DNA of 37,250 nucleotides from Saccharicrinis sp. (GCA_024635555.1 JAGXIO010000245.1:1-37250); one strand, 5' to 3'; counted from the first letter of the stretch, positions 1-9,538 are shown. Notes: generated by a model not told the origin, from the sequence alone. Made by a program: numbers and translations.

Positions 1-2
1 CA

Positions 3-1898
3 GCACTTGATGCAGGTCAAACGGTACTACTCACGCTCACCGCCGAAGGTAAAGCAGACTGTGCCGATGCCACGGATCAAATGAATATCATTGTTGAAGC
101 TGCTGTAATTGCAAATGCTGGTGTGGATGCCACCATCTGCCAAAATAGTTCGCATACAGTTAGTGGAGCTAATGTTATCAATGGAACCGGAAGCTATCTA
201 TGGACGCATAATGGAAAGGGTACATTTTCGGGTAATACCTCATTGACACCAAAATATACCCCAGCAGTGGTTGATGCAGGTCAAACGGTACTACTCACGC
301 TCACCGCCGAAGGTAAAGCAGACTGTGCCGATGCCACGGATCAGATGAAGATCAATGTTGAAACTGCTGTAATTGCAAATGCTGGTGTAGATGCAATTAT
401 CTGCCAAAATAGTTCGCATACAGTGAGTGGAGATAGCGTTACAAACGGAACCGGAAGCTATCTATGGACGCATAATGGAAAGGGTACACTTACGGGCAAT
501 ACCACATTAACACCCAAATACACGCCAACAGCGCTCGATGCAGGTCAAACGGTACTACTCACGCTCACCGCCGAAGGTAAAGCAGACTGTACCGATGCCA
601 CAGATCAAATGAATATCAATGTTGAAGCTGCTGTAATTGCAAATGCTGGTGTGGATGCGGCTATCTGCCAAAATAATAGTTTCACGGTGAGCGGTGCAAC
701 AATAGATAACAGCAACGGTATTTTTAAATGGACGCACAATGGACAGGGCAGTCTAACAGAAAGTAACACCCTGTTTCCAACTTATACGCCTGGCGCACAA
801 GATGCGGGTCAAACAGTAATGCTCACATTGACGGCAGAAGGAAAGTCCAATTGCTCCATCGCCACTGATAATTTAAATATAAGAATTGATAAACAGATAA
901 GTGGAAGTGCAGGCCCTAACGATGTTATATGTGGCAATACTTATCTTTTAAGTGGAACGGGAAATGGAGGTATGGGTATTTGGTCGCAAGCCAATGGATC
1001 AGGAGAAGCAACGTTTTCACCTCGTGATAATATGGATACGCCTAAGGTAACGGTTTCTGAACCGGGAGTTTATACTTTTAAATGGATGATGAGTAATGGT
1101 GAATGTAAGGACGAATCTAGTGTGACCATTCATTTTAAAGAAATTCCAAATGCCGCTATTGAGGCAGAAGCAAATGCTTGTGGACTAGAACAGGTAATAT
1201 CCGCTTTTCCTAAAAATGCTTCAGGAAATTGGCAAATCGTCTCGGGATCCGAAGGTTCATCTTTAGATAATAACAACGAAAAGCACAACAATAAAATAAG
1301 GGTGAAGGAAACGGGTGTTTATGAGCTTTCGTGGATAGCAAACATGCAGGGTTGCATAGATACAACCTTTAAAAAAATCACCTTTAATAGCATACCTATA
1401 GCTGATGCCGGGTCTTCTCAAGAAGTGTTTTATACTAACCAAACTGTGTTAGAGGCTACGTTGCGCAACAACGAAACAGGCCGTTGGGAAATTGCAAAAG
1501 GATATGGCCTTTTTGATGACAAACACTCGCCTAACTCAAAAGTAACCCAGATGCAAACGGGAGAAAATATATTTGATTGGGTGATAAGTAATGATTGGTG
1601 CGAGAGCAAAAGCTCGGTGTATATAACTTTGAGCGATGCGCAGATCCCTAATATTATAACACCTAATGGAGATTCGAAAAATGACCATTTCATTATTAAA
1701 GATATTGAAAACTTGGGTCCCATAAAATTAGTAATATTCAATAGGTGGGGGAACACTGCTTATGAGAGTATAGATTATAAAAACAACTGGGATGGAAGAG
1801 ATATGAATAATACGGAACTCACAGAAGATACCTATTATTACTATTTACAATTTGCGAACAAAAAGATGATAAAAGGTTATGTGCTTATTCAAAGGTAA
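3..1898 (+). CDS. Repeat-rich secreted surface protein with T9SS type B sorting domain (5'-truncated)
   Basis: The frame is open from the window edge (first full codon at position 3), so the N-terminus lies upstream. The visible part begins with about three and a half copies of an 88-residue repeat, each with one Cys near ICQN and one in a KADC/KSNC motif, consistent with an Ig-like disulfide-bonded fold. More diverged domains of similar style follow. The last ~85 residues carry the gliding-motility-associated C-terminal (CHU_C, type B) signal, seen as NIITPNGDSKNDHF, then IFNRWGN, then NNWDGRD and a final KGYVLIQR. Known role of that domain: export through the type IX secretion system and retention at the cell surface. 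The neighbouring PorP/SprF gene overlaps its end by 20 bases, the usual pairing for type B substrates. The protein is probably an adhesin or surface filament; that role is inference. Confidence is high for the class and low for the ligand. Confidence 0.9.
   Translation, partial: ALDAGQTVLLTLTAEGKADCADATDQMNIIVEAAVIANAGVDATICQNSSHTVSGANVINGTGSYLWTHNGKGTFSGNTSLTPKYTPAVVDAGQTVLLTLTAEGKADCADATDQMKINVETAVIANAGVDAIICQNSSHTVSGDSVTNGTGSYLWTHNGKGTLTGNTTLTPKYTPTALDAGQTVLLTLTAEGKADCTDATDQMNINVEAAVIANAGVDAAICQNNSFTVSGATIDNSNGIFKWTHNGQGSLTESNTLFPTYTPGAQDAGQTVMLTLTAEGKSNCSIATDNLNIRIDKQISGSAGPNDVICGNTYLLSGTGNGGMGIWSQANGSGEATFSPRDNMDTPKVTVSEPGVYTFKWMMSNGECKDESSVTIHFKEIPNAAIEAEANACGLEQVISAFPKNASGNWQIVSGSEGSSLDNNNEKHNNKIRVKETGVYELSWIANMQGCIDTTFKKITFNSIPIADAGSSQEVFYTNQTVLEATLRNNETGRWEIAKGYGLFDDKHSPNSKVTQMQTGENIFDWVISNDWCESKSSVYITLSDAQIPNIITPNGDSKNDHFIIKDIENLGPIKLVIFNRWGNTAYESIDYKNNWDGRDMNNTELTEDTYYYYLQFANKKMIKGYVLIQR
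9..890 (+). repeat. Tandem in-frame 264-bp repeat array
   Basis: The landmark gatgcaggtcaaac (gatgcgggtcaaac in the last copy) starts at 9, 273, 537 and 801, a constant period of 264 bp or 88 codons. The first three copies are nearly identical across about 120 bases around the landmark (for example 9-79 and 273-343 match throughout). The fourth is diverged. The array continues upstream of the window. Confidence 0.93.
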
Positions 1899-2811
1899 AG
1901 TTATTAAGTGGACTATAATAATAATGTTACTTGCTTTTGTCAGTCATGTAAACGGACAGCTGTTCCCTGTTTCGAGTCAGTATATGCATAATGCTATCGT
2001 TATTAATCCCGCCGAATCGGGAAGTGAGGGAGCTTTAAGCCTGAGCCTAGCATACCGAAACCAGTGGGTGGGCTTTGATGGTTCACCCAAAACTTATACA
2101 GCATCGGCGCATGCTCCGGTTAAAAGCGATAGGGTAGGTTTGGGTATTGTGGTTCTTTCCGATCATTATGGCATTTTTAACCATACTATCGTCAGGGGTA
2201 ATTATGCGTATCGCATCGAACTAGGGAGGGGTGTTTTGGCCATGGGTCTTGCCTTTAGCCTCACAAATCAAGGCGTTTCCATGGCAAAGTTAATAGCTGA
2301 GGATGCCGATGATGACGTTTTATACGGTTTTGGCGAAAGCACCACGAAACCTAACTTTGGTGCCGGCCTTCTGTATAGTTCGCAAAATTATTATTTAGGC
2401 TTTTCTATTCCCGAACTTATGTCGCATCATTGGAGAAATGATGTTGATACTCATCGCAATACAAGTAGTGATTTAAAGTATGATTATTTTATTTACGGTG
2501 GTTATCATTTGCAACTGCATCCCCAAATTGCTTTAGCTCCATCCATTATGACTCGATACTTTAATAGTAACTCCTTACAATTTGACATAACGCCCCAACT
2601 AATAATTAGCGATAAAATATGGTTAGGTGTCAATTATAGGACGGAAGGCATATTGTCGGCTTTATTGCGTTGCAAAATAGACGACCAACTTAGTGCAGCC
2701 TATTCGTATGATTTCGACCTGGGAGATAAACGACAGTATATAAATGGTTCGCATGAGGTTATGCTCAAATATATATTGAAATATAAAACACAAATTGCCT
2801 TACCGAGATAA
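1879..2811 (+). CDS. PorP/SprF family type IX secretion outer-membrane protein
   Basis: The protein has 310 residues. A signal peptide (hydrophobic WTIIIMLLAFVSHVNG, cleavage before QLFPV) is followed by the family opening: S-Q-Y-M-H-N, then N-P-A, then a YRNQW segment near residue 55. The rest is alternating beta-strand sequence expected of a 14-strand outer-membrane barrel. PorP/SprF proteins accompany type B T9SS substrates and are thought to help export or anchor them at the surface. The ATG at 1879 lies inside the end of the upstream gene, a 20-base overlap that suggests translational coupling with the giant repeat protein. No better start is present before the signal peptide. The family call is firm; its specific partner (the upstream gene) is inferred from the overlap. 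Confidence 0.9.
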   Translation: MCLFKGKVIKWTIIIMLLAFVSHVNGQLFPVSSQYMHNAIVINPAESGSEGALSLSLAYRNQWVGFDGSPKTYTASAHAPVKSDRVGLGIVVLSDHYGIFNHTIVRGNYAYRIELGRGVLAMGLAFSLTNQGVSMAKLIAEDADDDVLYGFGESTTKPNFGAGLLYSSQNYYLGFSIPELMSHHWRNDVDTHRNTSSDLKYDYFIYGGYHLQLHPQIALAPSIMTRYFNSNSLQFDITPQLIISDKIWLGVNYRTEGILSALLRCKIDDQLSAAYSYDFDLGDKRQYINGSHEVMLKYILKYKTQIALPR

Positions 2812-2870
2812 AAACAATAATTGTGGATAAAATATTTGTAAAAACGCCTCGGCTCGTGGATTCAAAATAT

Positions 2871-4289
2871 ATGAAGGTATACTTATTTTGTATCCTATTT
2901 ATGTTGTGGGGAGGTGTCCTGTTTTCGCAGTCACCACTTTATTCGGTAAAAAAGACCTCTTTTAGTTCCGGTATTTATGATGAGTTTTCGCCATACCAAA
3001 TTAAGGATGGTATTGTTTATTGTTCTAACCGACCTAAGGGTTCAATGACAAAATATACAAGCGAAACTGGTTTTTTATTTAACATGTATTTTGTGAAAAA
3101 CAAAAAAAGTGGGGGATGGGGAAAGAGCAAATTGTTCGCCAATGAGTTAAACACTAAATTCAACGATGGGCCAGCCACATTTAACAATGATAAGACCACC
3201 ATTTATTTTTCAAGAAATATCTATGTTCAAGGTAAAAGAAAAAACATAAGTGGATCCAATAATAAAATAGGATTATTTTCGGCCAACTATATTAACGGGG
3301 TTTGGACAAATATTACCTCTTTTCCGCACAATGGAACCGATTATTCTTTGATTTCACCTTCGATCTCTATAGATGGCACAAAAATATATTTCAGTTCGGA
3401 TAAACCGGGGGGATATGGAGGATACGATATATATTATAGCCTAATGGCAGATGGCCAATGGCAACAGCCTGTCAACATGGGATCTACGGTAAATACACCT
3501 TCCGACGAAACGCATCCTTATATTAGTGCAGATGAAAAATTATTTTTTGCCTCGGAAGGTCATCCTGGATTGGGAGGTAAGGATATATTTTATGTCCAAC
3601 AATCAAAGGATGAATGGATTGGACTCGTGCATTTAGATACGGAAATTAATTCTGCTTCGGACGATTTTGGGTTAGTGACAGATGATAATCTCAAATCTGG
3701 ATATTTTTCATCCAACAGAAAAAATACGGACGATATTTATCATTTTCAGAAAAAACAGATTGAGTTTGAAAATTGCAAAGAGCAACTAGAAAATAACTAT
3801 TGCTTTGTTTTTTACGACGAAAATGTAGAGATGTTGGATACTGTTGCTTCAATTTATGAATGGGATTTTGGGAGTGACGAAAAATTATTGGGCAAAAAAG
3901 TAAAATATTGTTTCCCCGGACCCGGGGAGTACTCCGTTACATTAAGAGTTACGAACGGCTATACTGGTGATACAATTAATATCCCTTCTCCTTATGGAAT
4001 TGAGCTCAAAGATTACGAACAAGCTTATATTAATTCAGTTAATGATGGGAAAGTGGGAGACACGATATACTTTGACGGTTTAAAAAATAATATACTCAAT
4101 TTTGAAGTAGAAGAATATTTGTGGGACTTTGGCAAAGGTTTTGACCATTCTGGCGATTCCTTATCTCATCAATTTATTCAAGCTGGTGAATATAAAGTAA
4201 AGTTAGGATTGATTGGAGTAGTTGATAGTGGAGGTGAAATCCGTAGAACTTGTGTTTATAAAAGAATATTGATAACTGAGAAAGATTAA
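2871..4289 (+). CDS. Exported PD40 beta-propeller / PKD-domain protein
   Basis: I place the start at the ATG at 2871, because MKVYLFCILFMLWGGVLFSQ is a clear signal peptide. The frame is open back to a GTG at 2823, which would bury that signal behind 16 residues. The mature protein has PD40-like propeller blades over roughly residues 30-290 (repeated IYFSSDKPGGYGG-YDIYY, LFFASEGHPGLGGKDIFY and GYFSSNR motifs). Two PKD-like domains follow, recognised by YEWDFG...PGEYSVTLRV and YLWDFG...AGEYKVKLGL. PD40 blades of this type are found in T9SS-linked PorE/OmpA-like proteins, but no OmpA peptidoglycan-binding domain is present here. The gene sits 59 bases after the PorP/SprF gene and is probably co-transcribed as part of a surface-assembly module. 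The exact function is unknown. Confidence 0.8.
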   Translation: MKVYLFCILFMLWGGVLFSQSPLYSVKKTSFSSGIYDEFSPYQIKDGIVYCSNRPKGSMTKYTSETGFLFNMYFVKNKKSGGWGKSKLFANELNTKFNDGPATFNNDKTTIYFSRNIYVQGKRKNISGSNNKIGLFSANYINGVWTNITSFPHNGTDYSLISPSISIDGTKIYFSSDKPGGYGGYDIYYSLMADGQWQQPVNMGSTVNTPSDETHPYISADEKLFFASEGHPGLGGKDIFYVQQSKDEWIGLVHLDTEINSASDDFGLVTDDNLKSGYFSSNRKNTDDIYHFQKKQIEFENCKEQLENNYCFVFYDENVEMLDTVASIYEWDFGSDEKLLGKKVKYCFPGPGEYSVTLRVTNGYTGDTINIPSPYGIELKDYEQAYINSVNDGKVGDTIYFDGLKNNILNFEVEEYLWDFGKGFDHSGDSLSHQFIQAGEYKVKLGLIGVVDSGGEIRRTCVYKRILITEKD

Positions 4290-4323
4290 ACCAATCTAAT
4301 AAAGTGCAAACATTTATAATAAG

Positions 4324-5331
4324 ATGAATTATTTTTCTATATCTATTGTCAAAATAAAGAAGGCAAACCTTTTATGGTTTATTTTGATCCTTTTTATTTT
4401 TTCCGATCAATTCAGCTATGCCCAAAGTGTGCCCAGCATTGATGAAAAAATACCATTTTTGGTGACTTTTGGTAAAGATTCGGAGACCTCGTGGGGCGAT
4501 GATAATTTCCGTCAGATATTTTTTGCACTGATACCTAAAGAACAAACGGGTGAATTTTATATTCGGGTTTACGATCCTGACATAGGAGGTAAATTCGATG
4601 AGAATAAAGGCGCATTTAATACTAAAACAAACTTTATAATTTATGGGGGTGCCAAATGTTGGTCTAGCATTAAGACAGACGGTTTAGAAAATACTGATAA
4701 CTACAAAAGCGGTATATTATTGACTTCTAAAACCTTTGGAAACAATCCTGAATACGATGGAAAATGGTACACTTTTGGACCTTTTAATGCTACCGAAGGA
4801 GAGTACATCGAAAAATTCAACGGATATATGTTTAAAATTATTGCCGAAGGAGGCTCTGGCGACGATGGAAACCTATATCGATATTTTTTGAGTAGGAGCT
4901 TAACGGATAATCTGGTGGTAGAAGGTGGTAATATGTTTACGTATAAATATACGTTCCGATTGCCAGACAACGTAAAGGAAACATGTCAGATTTATCCTTA
5001 TATAGATGATAAAACTATATCGATAAAAATATCAAATTTTGATTGGGATAATGATGGCGAAATAAAATTAACATCCGTGGCTAAAAACGGAATTCTTGTC
5101 GATGTTTCGAGCGAGGATAAATGGGTGCAAAATGAATTTCAGATTGTTGAAGAAGAAAAAAACAGCTCTATTCAATTACAATTCATTAAAAAGCAATCTT
5201 CACTGATTAGGAATAACAACGTTACTATGGTTGTTCAAAACCAATATGGGATAGCTTTACCATTTTATGTTCTGCCCATTGGAGGAGTACCTGTTTATAG
5301 GCCAAAAATAAAAATGCTACCTGCAAATTAA
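4324..5331 (+). CDS. Exported protein of unknown function in the T9SS module
   Basis: The protein has 335 residues. An N-terminal hydrophobic stretch (LLWFILILFIFSDQFSYAQ) reads as a signal peptide with cleavage after YAQ. The N-terminal half has a compact acidic and aromatic region (residues ~38-110, with VRVYDPDIGGKFDE-like and FIIYGGAKCW segments). The C-terminal half looks like beta-sandwich strands ending in a polar tail. I do not recognise a catalytic motif or a T9SS C-terminal signal. The 34-base gap after the PD40/PKD gene and the strong terminator 15 bases downstream make it the last gene of the surface operon, so it may be a periplasmic or surface assembly factor; this is inference from position only. 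Confidence 0.72.
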   Translation: MNYFSISIVKIKKANLLWFILILFIFSDQFSYAQSVPSIDEKIPFLVTFGKDSETSWGDDNFRQIFFALIPKEQTGEFYIRVYDPDIGGKFDENKGAFNTKTNFIIYGGAKCWSSIKTDGLENTDNYKSGILLTSKTFGNNPEYDGKWYTFGPFNATEGEYIEKFNGYMFKIIAEGGSGDDGNLYRYFLSRSLTDNLVVEGGNMFTYKYTFRLPDNVKETCQIYPYIDDKTISIKISNFDWDNDGEIKLTSVAKNGILVDVSSEDKWVQNEFQIVEEEKNSSIQLQFIKKQSSLIRNNNVTMVVQNQYGIALPFYVLPIGGVPVYRPKIKMLPAN

Positions 5332-5345
5332 TTGTAGTGTCAAAA

Positions 5346-5394
5346 TACTCACCCCGTGACTTTTGGTGTCTTGCACATAGTCACGGGGTGAGTA
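5346..5394. terminator. Bidirectional terminator hairpin between convergent genes
   Basis: A perfect 16-bp inverted repeat (arms 5346-5361 and 5379-5394, 17-base loop, core actcaccccgtgact) lies between the stop codons of two converging transcription units. It ends two bases from the phosphohexomutase stop. T-tracts are short on both sides, so efficiency is uncertain. Confidence 0.82.
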
Positions 5395-5396
5395 AA

Positions 5397-7148
5397 TTAA
5401 TCTATTTTCAAATCTTTAACTATAGCATTAATTTTTTGCTCGGCAGCGGCATCCGCTTTATAATATTCATCGCGACTTTTCATGGAACCACGAACTTCAA
5501 AATAAAACTTAATTTTAGGTTCTGTACCCGATGGGCGAACACTTATTTTTGAGCCGTCTTCAGTAAAAAATTGCAACACGTTTGAGGTTTCGGGTAGGTC
5601 TATGGCACTATCGGTTCCTTTAATTTTGTCGAATGCTTTTAAAACGGCATAATCTTTAACAACGGATACTTTAGAGCCTGCCAACTCCACGGGTGGATTT
5701 TCGCGCATGTCCTTCATAATCTGCTGAATTTCTTCGGCACCTGATTTACCTTTGCGAACAATGTAAATCATTTTTTCTTTGGAGAAACCATACTCAAGAT
5801 AGATGTTTTGTAACAATTCGAACAGCGAAACACCATTATCTTTTGCCCAGGCCGCTATTTCGGCAAACATGGAACATGAAGCTACGGCATCTTTATCGCG
5901 TACATAATCGCCGGGAAGGAAACCATAGCTTTCTTCTCCACCACAAATGTATTTTTTAGTGCCTTCGTATTGTTTAATTTTATCAGCAATCCATTTAAAC
6001 CCAGTGTAAACGTCAAAGTATTCGATGTTGTTTTTAACAGCGATATCTTTCAATAGCTCCGTGGTAACAATGGTTTTAACGATGTATTCTTTGCCGGTGA
6101 GTAAGTTATTTTCTTTCCATCGCTTTACCATATACCAAGTAAGCAATAGCGCTGTTTGGTTGCCGTTGAGCAGAATAAACTCTCCTTTTTCGTTTTTACA
6201 AGCAACACCTAATCGGTCGGCATCGGGATCGGAAGCCATCACCAAATCAGCGTCTATCTCTTTGGCTTTATCAACGGCCATCTTCATAGCTGCCGGCTCC
6301 TCGGGGTTGGGTGAAATTACTGTAGGAAAATCGCCACTCACCACATCCTGTTCCGGGATATTGATGATATTGGTAAAACCGTATTTTTTTAAAGAGGCGG
6401 GTATCAACTTAACTCCGGTTCCGTGTATGGGTGTGTATATAATCTTCAGGTCGTGGTTTCGCTTAATAGCTCCTGTGTCCAGCGAAATGGATTTTACAAC
6501 GTCCAAATATTTCTGATCCATGGCGTCGCCCAATACTTCGATCAAGTCCTTGTTGCCCTCAAACTTTATTTCGTCAATGGATTTAATTTTTTGTACTTCA
6601 TCAATCACATTGGTATCGTGCGGGCTTATCAACTGGCCACCGTCGTCCCAATAAGCTTTGTAGCCATTGTATTCTTTGGGGTTATGCGAAGCCGTAATGA
6701 TGATACCGCTTTGGCATCCTCTTTCGCGTATCACAAACGATACCTCAGGTGTGGGGCGCAAGTCGTCGAATAAAAGGGCTTTAATACCGTTGGCCGATAA
6801 GATTTCGGCAGATATTTGGGCGAATTCCTTGCTGTTGTTGCGGCAGTCGTGACCAATACACACTTTTATCTCGGGTAGTTTGCTAAACTGTTGGTTCAGG
6901 TAGTTTGCAAGACCTTGCGTTGCAGCGCCCACGGTATAAATATTGATACGGTTGGTGCCCGGTCCCATGATACCTCTAAGGCCTCCAGTTCCAAATTCCA
7001 AATCTTTATAAAAAGCATCTATCAAGTCGGTTTTGTCTTCATTTTTTAAAAGAGCAGCCACTTGATTTTTAGTTTCCTGGTCGTAATTTCCTTCCAACCA
7101 TTGATTGGCTTTTTTAGTTACCAACGTCAAAAGTTCTTGGTTTTTCAT
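5397..7148 (-). CDS. Phospho-sugar mutase (phosphoglucomutase/phosphomannomutase)
   Basis: The protein has 583 residues and belongs to the alpha-D-phosphohexomutase superfamily, interconverting hexose-6-phosphate and hexose-1-phosphate in the cytoplasm. All four signature loops are visible: the phospho-serine loop TASHNP (Ser154), the metal loop DPDADR (307-312), the sugar loop GGEESYGF (403-410) and the phosphate loop RPSGTEPK near the C-terminus. The length and N-terminal EFGTGGLRG motif match the long PgcA/PGM2-like branch, which acts mainly on glucose or mannose phosphates. The gene starts 24 bases after rfbD and is last in the nucleotide-sugar operon. There it could supply glucose-1-phosphate to RfbA and to UDP-glucose synthesis. 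Substrate preference cannot be read from the sequence. Confidence 0.92.
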   Translation of the reverse strand: MKNQELLTLVTKKANQWLEGNYDQETKNQVAALLKNEDKTDLIDAFYKDLEFGTGGLRGIMGPGTNRINIYTVGAATQGLANYLNQQFSKLPEIKVCIGHDCRNNSKEFAQISAEILSANGIKALLFDDLRPTPEVSFVIRERGCQSGIIITASHNPKEYNGYKAYWDDGGQLISPHDTNVIDEVQKIKSIDEIKFEGNKDLIEVLGDAMDQKYLDVVKSISLDTGAIKRNHDLKIIYTPIHGTGVKLIPASLKKYGFTNIINIPEQDVVSGDFPTVISPNPEEPAAMKMAVDKAKEIDADLVMASDPDADRLGVACKNEKGEFILLNGNQTALLLTWYMVKRWKENNLLTGKEYIVKTIVTTELLKDIAVKNNIEYFDVYTGFKWIADKIKQYEGTKKYICGGEESYGFLPGDYVRDKDAVASCSMFAEIAAWAKDNGVSLFELLQNIYLEYGFSKEKMIYIVRKGKSGAEEIQQIMKDMRENPPVELAGSKVSVVKDYAVLKAFDKIKGTDSAIDLPETSNVLQFFTEDGSKISVRPSGTEPKIKFYFEVRGSMKSRDEYYKADAAAEQKINAIVKDLKID

Positions 7149-7172
7149 ATTATTTGTTTTTTTTTTATGTTT

Positions 7173-8063
7173 TTAATTTGCTGCCTGCCGGTTTGCTTTT
7201 ATTATTTTCAGGCACTTTTCAAGGCTCGCTCCCCAATAAGGAATATTCAGTTTATAGTTTGTTTTAATTTTGCCTTTATTCAACACGCTATAAAAAGGCC
7301 GGGGAGCGGCAGTGGGGTAATCCTTAGATTCGATGGGTGATATTTTACAGGTTATCCCTATTGCCTCATGGATGCGTATGGTAAAATCGTACCAACTGCA
7401 AACACCCTCGTTACTATAATGATAGATACCTGGGGTAAATGTTTTTGAACCCTTTTGCACCTTTGTTATGATGGTCAAAATAGCATTGCCCAAATCAACG
7501 GCATAGGTAGGCGAGCCCACTTGATCGGCCACTATTCGAAGCTCGTCTTTTTCCATTCCAAGTTTGATCATTGTTCTCACAAAATTGTTACCAAACTCTG
7601 AGTAAAGCCATGATGTACGTATTATTATGGAATCGGGATGAGTTTCCATCAAATATTTTTCGCCCAGCAGTTTTGTTTGTCCGTAAAAGGACTCCGGCAC
7701 TGCCAGTGAACTTTCGGTGTATGGTTTAAATGTTTTTCCATCAAAAACATAATCAGTGGAAATATGAATTACTTTAAAGTTATTTTGGGTGGCGGCAATG
7801 CCAATATTTTTCACCGCATCCGCGTTTAGCCTCTTAGCTACAACCTGTTCGTGTTCGGCTTTATCCACCGCAGTATAGGCTGCACAGTTAATCAGGTACT
7901 CTATGTTGGCACTTTTTGTGTATTCTTTTAGCTGTTCCAGATTGCAAATGTCGAGTTCCTCAACATCGGTAAAAATGATGTCAAGGTTATTGTATTCGCT
8001 ATAAATCGAACGGATACTTTGACCCAGCTGACCGTTTGCTCCTGTTACTAATATTTTAGTCAT
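7173..8063 (-). CDS. rfbD: dTDP-4-dehydrorhamnose reductase
   Basis: The protein has 296 residues and is an NAD(P)-dependent short-chain reductase of the extended type. It catalyses the last step to dTDP-L-rhamnose. The Rossmann motif GANGQLG is at residues 8-14, STDYVFDG at 102-109 and the catalytic pair Tyr127/Lys131 in YGQTK. The sequence between the Rossmann motif and the active site (DVEELDI, NCAAYTAVDKAE) is typical of RfbD/RmlD. It follows rfbC with a 12-base gap, so the two are surely co-transcribed. The identification is firm. Confidence 0.95.
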   Translation of the reverse strand: MTKILVTGANGQLGQSIRSIYSEYNNLDIIFTDVEELDICNLEQLKEYTKSANIEYLINCAAYTAVDKAEHEQVVAKRLNADAVKNIGIAATQNNFKVIHISTDYVFDGKTFKPYTESSLAVPESFYGQTKLLGEKYLMETHPDSIIIRTSWLYSEFGNNFVRTMIKLGMEKDELRIVADQVGSPTYAVDLGNAILTIITKVQKGSKTFTPGIYHYSNEGVCSWYDFTIRIHEAIGITCKISPIESKDYPTAAPRPFYSVLNKGKIKTNYKLNIPYWGASLEKCLKIIKANRQAAN

Positions 8064-8075
8064 TTATTTGTGGCG

Positions 8076-8624
8076 TTAAAAATTATATTCGGCATCTTTA
8101 AACAGGGGATGTGCCAAATCTTTATCCGAAATGATGGCATCGCTTTGTGGCACGCCCCAGGATATGGCCAAGTGCGGATCGTTGTATTTTATACCTCTTT
8201 CGGAAGGTTTGTGGTACAGGTTATCACATTTGTAACTAAACAAAACTTCGGAGCTTAGTACAGAAAAACCATGTGCAAATCCTCGTGGTATCATCAACTG
8301 CAAACCATTTTCCTCCGATAGCTCCTGACAAAAGCTTTTACCAAAGGTAGGCGAATCCTTTCGCAAATCAACCACCACATCCAGTATTTTCCCTTTGATT
8401 ACCTGTACTAATTTAGCTTGGCCATATGGTGCCAATTGATAATGCAAGCCCCGTATCACGCCATATTGCGAGGATGAAAAGTTATCCTGTAAAAAATCGT
8501 TTGTGATGCCATGGCTCAAAAACCTTTCTCTGCTATACGACTCTAAAAAAAATCCTCGGGCATCGATAAATTTCTGCGGTTTTATAACCAACAAATCCTG
8601 AATATCTGTTTTTCTTACTTCCAT
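8076..8624 (-). CDS. rfbC: dTDP-4-dehydrorhamnose 3,5-epimerase
   Basis: The protein has 182 residues, the normal length for RmlC, a cupin-fold enzyme that epimerises dTDP-4-keto-6-deoxyglucose at C3 and C5. Visible landmarks are DARGFF (21-26), the GLHYQ motif with catalytic His61, the IPRGFAHGF strand (112-120) and the aromatic YKCDNLYH segment near residue 131. It lies between rfbA (41-base gap) and rfbD (12-base gap) on the same strand. No missing key residue was seen. Confidence 0.95.
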   Translation of the reverse strand: MEVRKTDIQDLLVIKPQKFIDARGFFLESYSRERFLSHGITNDFLQDNFSSSQYGVIRGLHYQLAPYGQAKLVQVIKGKILDVVVDLRKDSPTFGKSFCQELSEENGLQLMIPRGFAHGFSVLSSEVLFSYKCDNLYHKPSERGIKYNDPHLAISWGVPQSDAIISDKDLAHPLFKDAEYNF

Positions 8625-8665
8625 TATAAATTAGGGTGATAACTTTACAATATATGTTACGTAAC

Positions 8666-9538
8666 TTATTTGGCAATTAACTTGAGGTAAGCACCATACT
8701 CGTTTTTTTCAAGTGGTTTGGCCAGTTTTAGTAATTGCTCTTTATCTATGTAGCCCATGTTAAAGGCTATCTCTTCGATGCACGAAACCATCAGCCCTTG
8801 ACGGCGTTCGATGGTGGCAATAAAGTTAGCTGCCTCCAACATACTGTCGTGCGTGCCGGTATCGAGCCATGCCATGCCACGGCTCATTAAATTAACCTTG
8901 AGACGGTCTTCTTTCAGATACAACTTGTTTAAATCCGTAATTTCCAGTTCTCCACGTTTAGAAGGTTTTAATCCTTTGGCTTTTTCAACTACTGTGTTAT
9001 CGTAAAAATAAAGTCCGGTTACTGCATAGTTCGATTTTGGTACTTCAGGTTTTTCTTCCAGACTTATTACATTTTTATCTTTATCGAATTCAGCTACACC
9101 GTAACGTTCCGGATCGGTTACATAATAGCCAAAAACTGTGGCTCCTGCGTTGTTCTCAACTGTTCTGGCCAATAGTTTGGGTAGTTCAAATCCATAAAAA
9201 ATATTGTCGCCTAATATCAAACAAACATTGTCGGAGCCAATAAACTCCTCGCCAATAATAAATGCTTGTGCCAGTCCATCGGGGCTGGGCTGTTCGGCAT
9301 AGCTTAGTGAAATACCTAGTTGACTACCATCGCCAAATAATTTTTTATATAAGGGCAAGTCGTGGGGTGTGGAAATAATCAATATTTCGCGGATTCCCGA
9401 GAGCATTAAAACCGATAGGGGATAGTAAATCATCGGTTTGTTATATACCGGTATAATCTGTTTCGAGATGCTTTGCGTAATTGGGTACAGTCTGGTACCG
9501 GATCCGCCTGCCAAAATTATTCCTTTGTAATTTGCCAT
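8666..9538 (-). CDS. rfbA: Glucose-1-phosphate thymidylyltransferase
   Basis: The protein has 290 residues. It joins dTTP and glucose-1-phosphate to give dTDP-glucose, the entry step to dTDP-sugars. The nucleotide-binding signature GGSGTRLYP is at residues 11-19, followed by [17 protein letters not shown]; the metal/phosphate motif GDN is at 110-112. The C-terminal helical region ([15 protein letters not shown], then NEYGAYL) is that of the short RmlA form with the allosteric tail. The gene is 25 bases after the UDP-glucuronate decarboxylase gene and leads the rfbA-C-D set. The product needs RmlB (4,6-dehydratase) before RfbC, and no RmlB is encoded in this window. Confidence 0.96.
   Translation of the reverse strand: MANYKGIILAGGSGTRLYPITQSISKQIIPVYNKPMIYYPLSVLMLSGIREILIISTPHDLPLYKKLFGDGSQLGISLSYAEQPSPDGLAQAFIIGEEFIGSDNVCLILGDNIFYGFELPKLLARTVENNAGATVFGYYVTDPERYGVAEFDKDKNVISLEEKPEVPKSNYAVTGLYFYDNTVVEKAKGLKPSKRGELEITDLNKLYLKEDRLKVNLMSRGMAWLDTGTHDSMLEAANFIATIERRQGLMVSCIEEIAFNMGYIDKEQLLKLAKPLEKNEYGAYLKLIAK

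Noticed and set aside
2823-2870. GTG start of the PD40/PKD gene
   Set aside because: It would place 16 charged residues before a typical signal peptide beginning at the ATG at 2871.
6025-6852. Plus-strand open frames opposite the phosphohexomutase gene
   Set aside because: They are antisense to a fully motif-supported gene, lack family features and show low-complexity hydrophobic composition.
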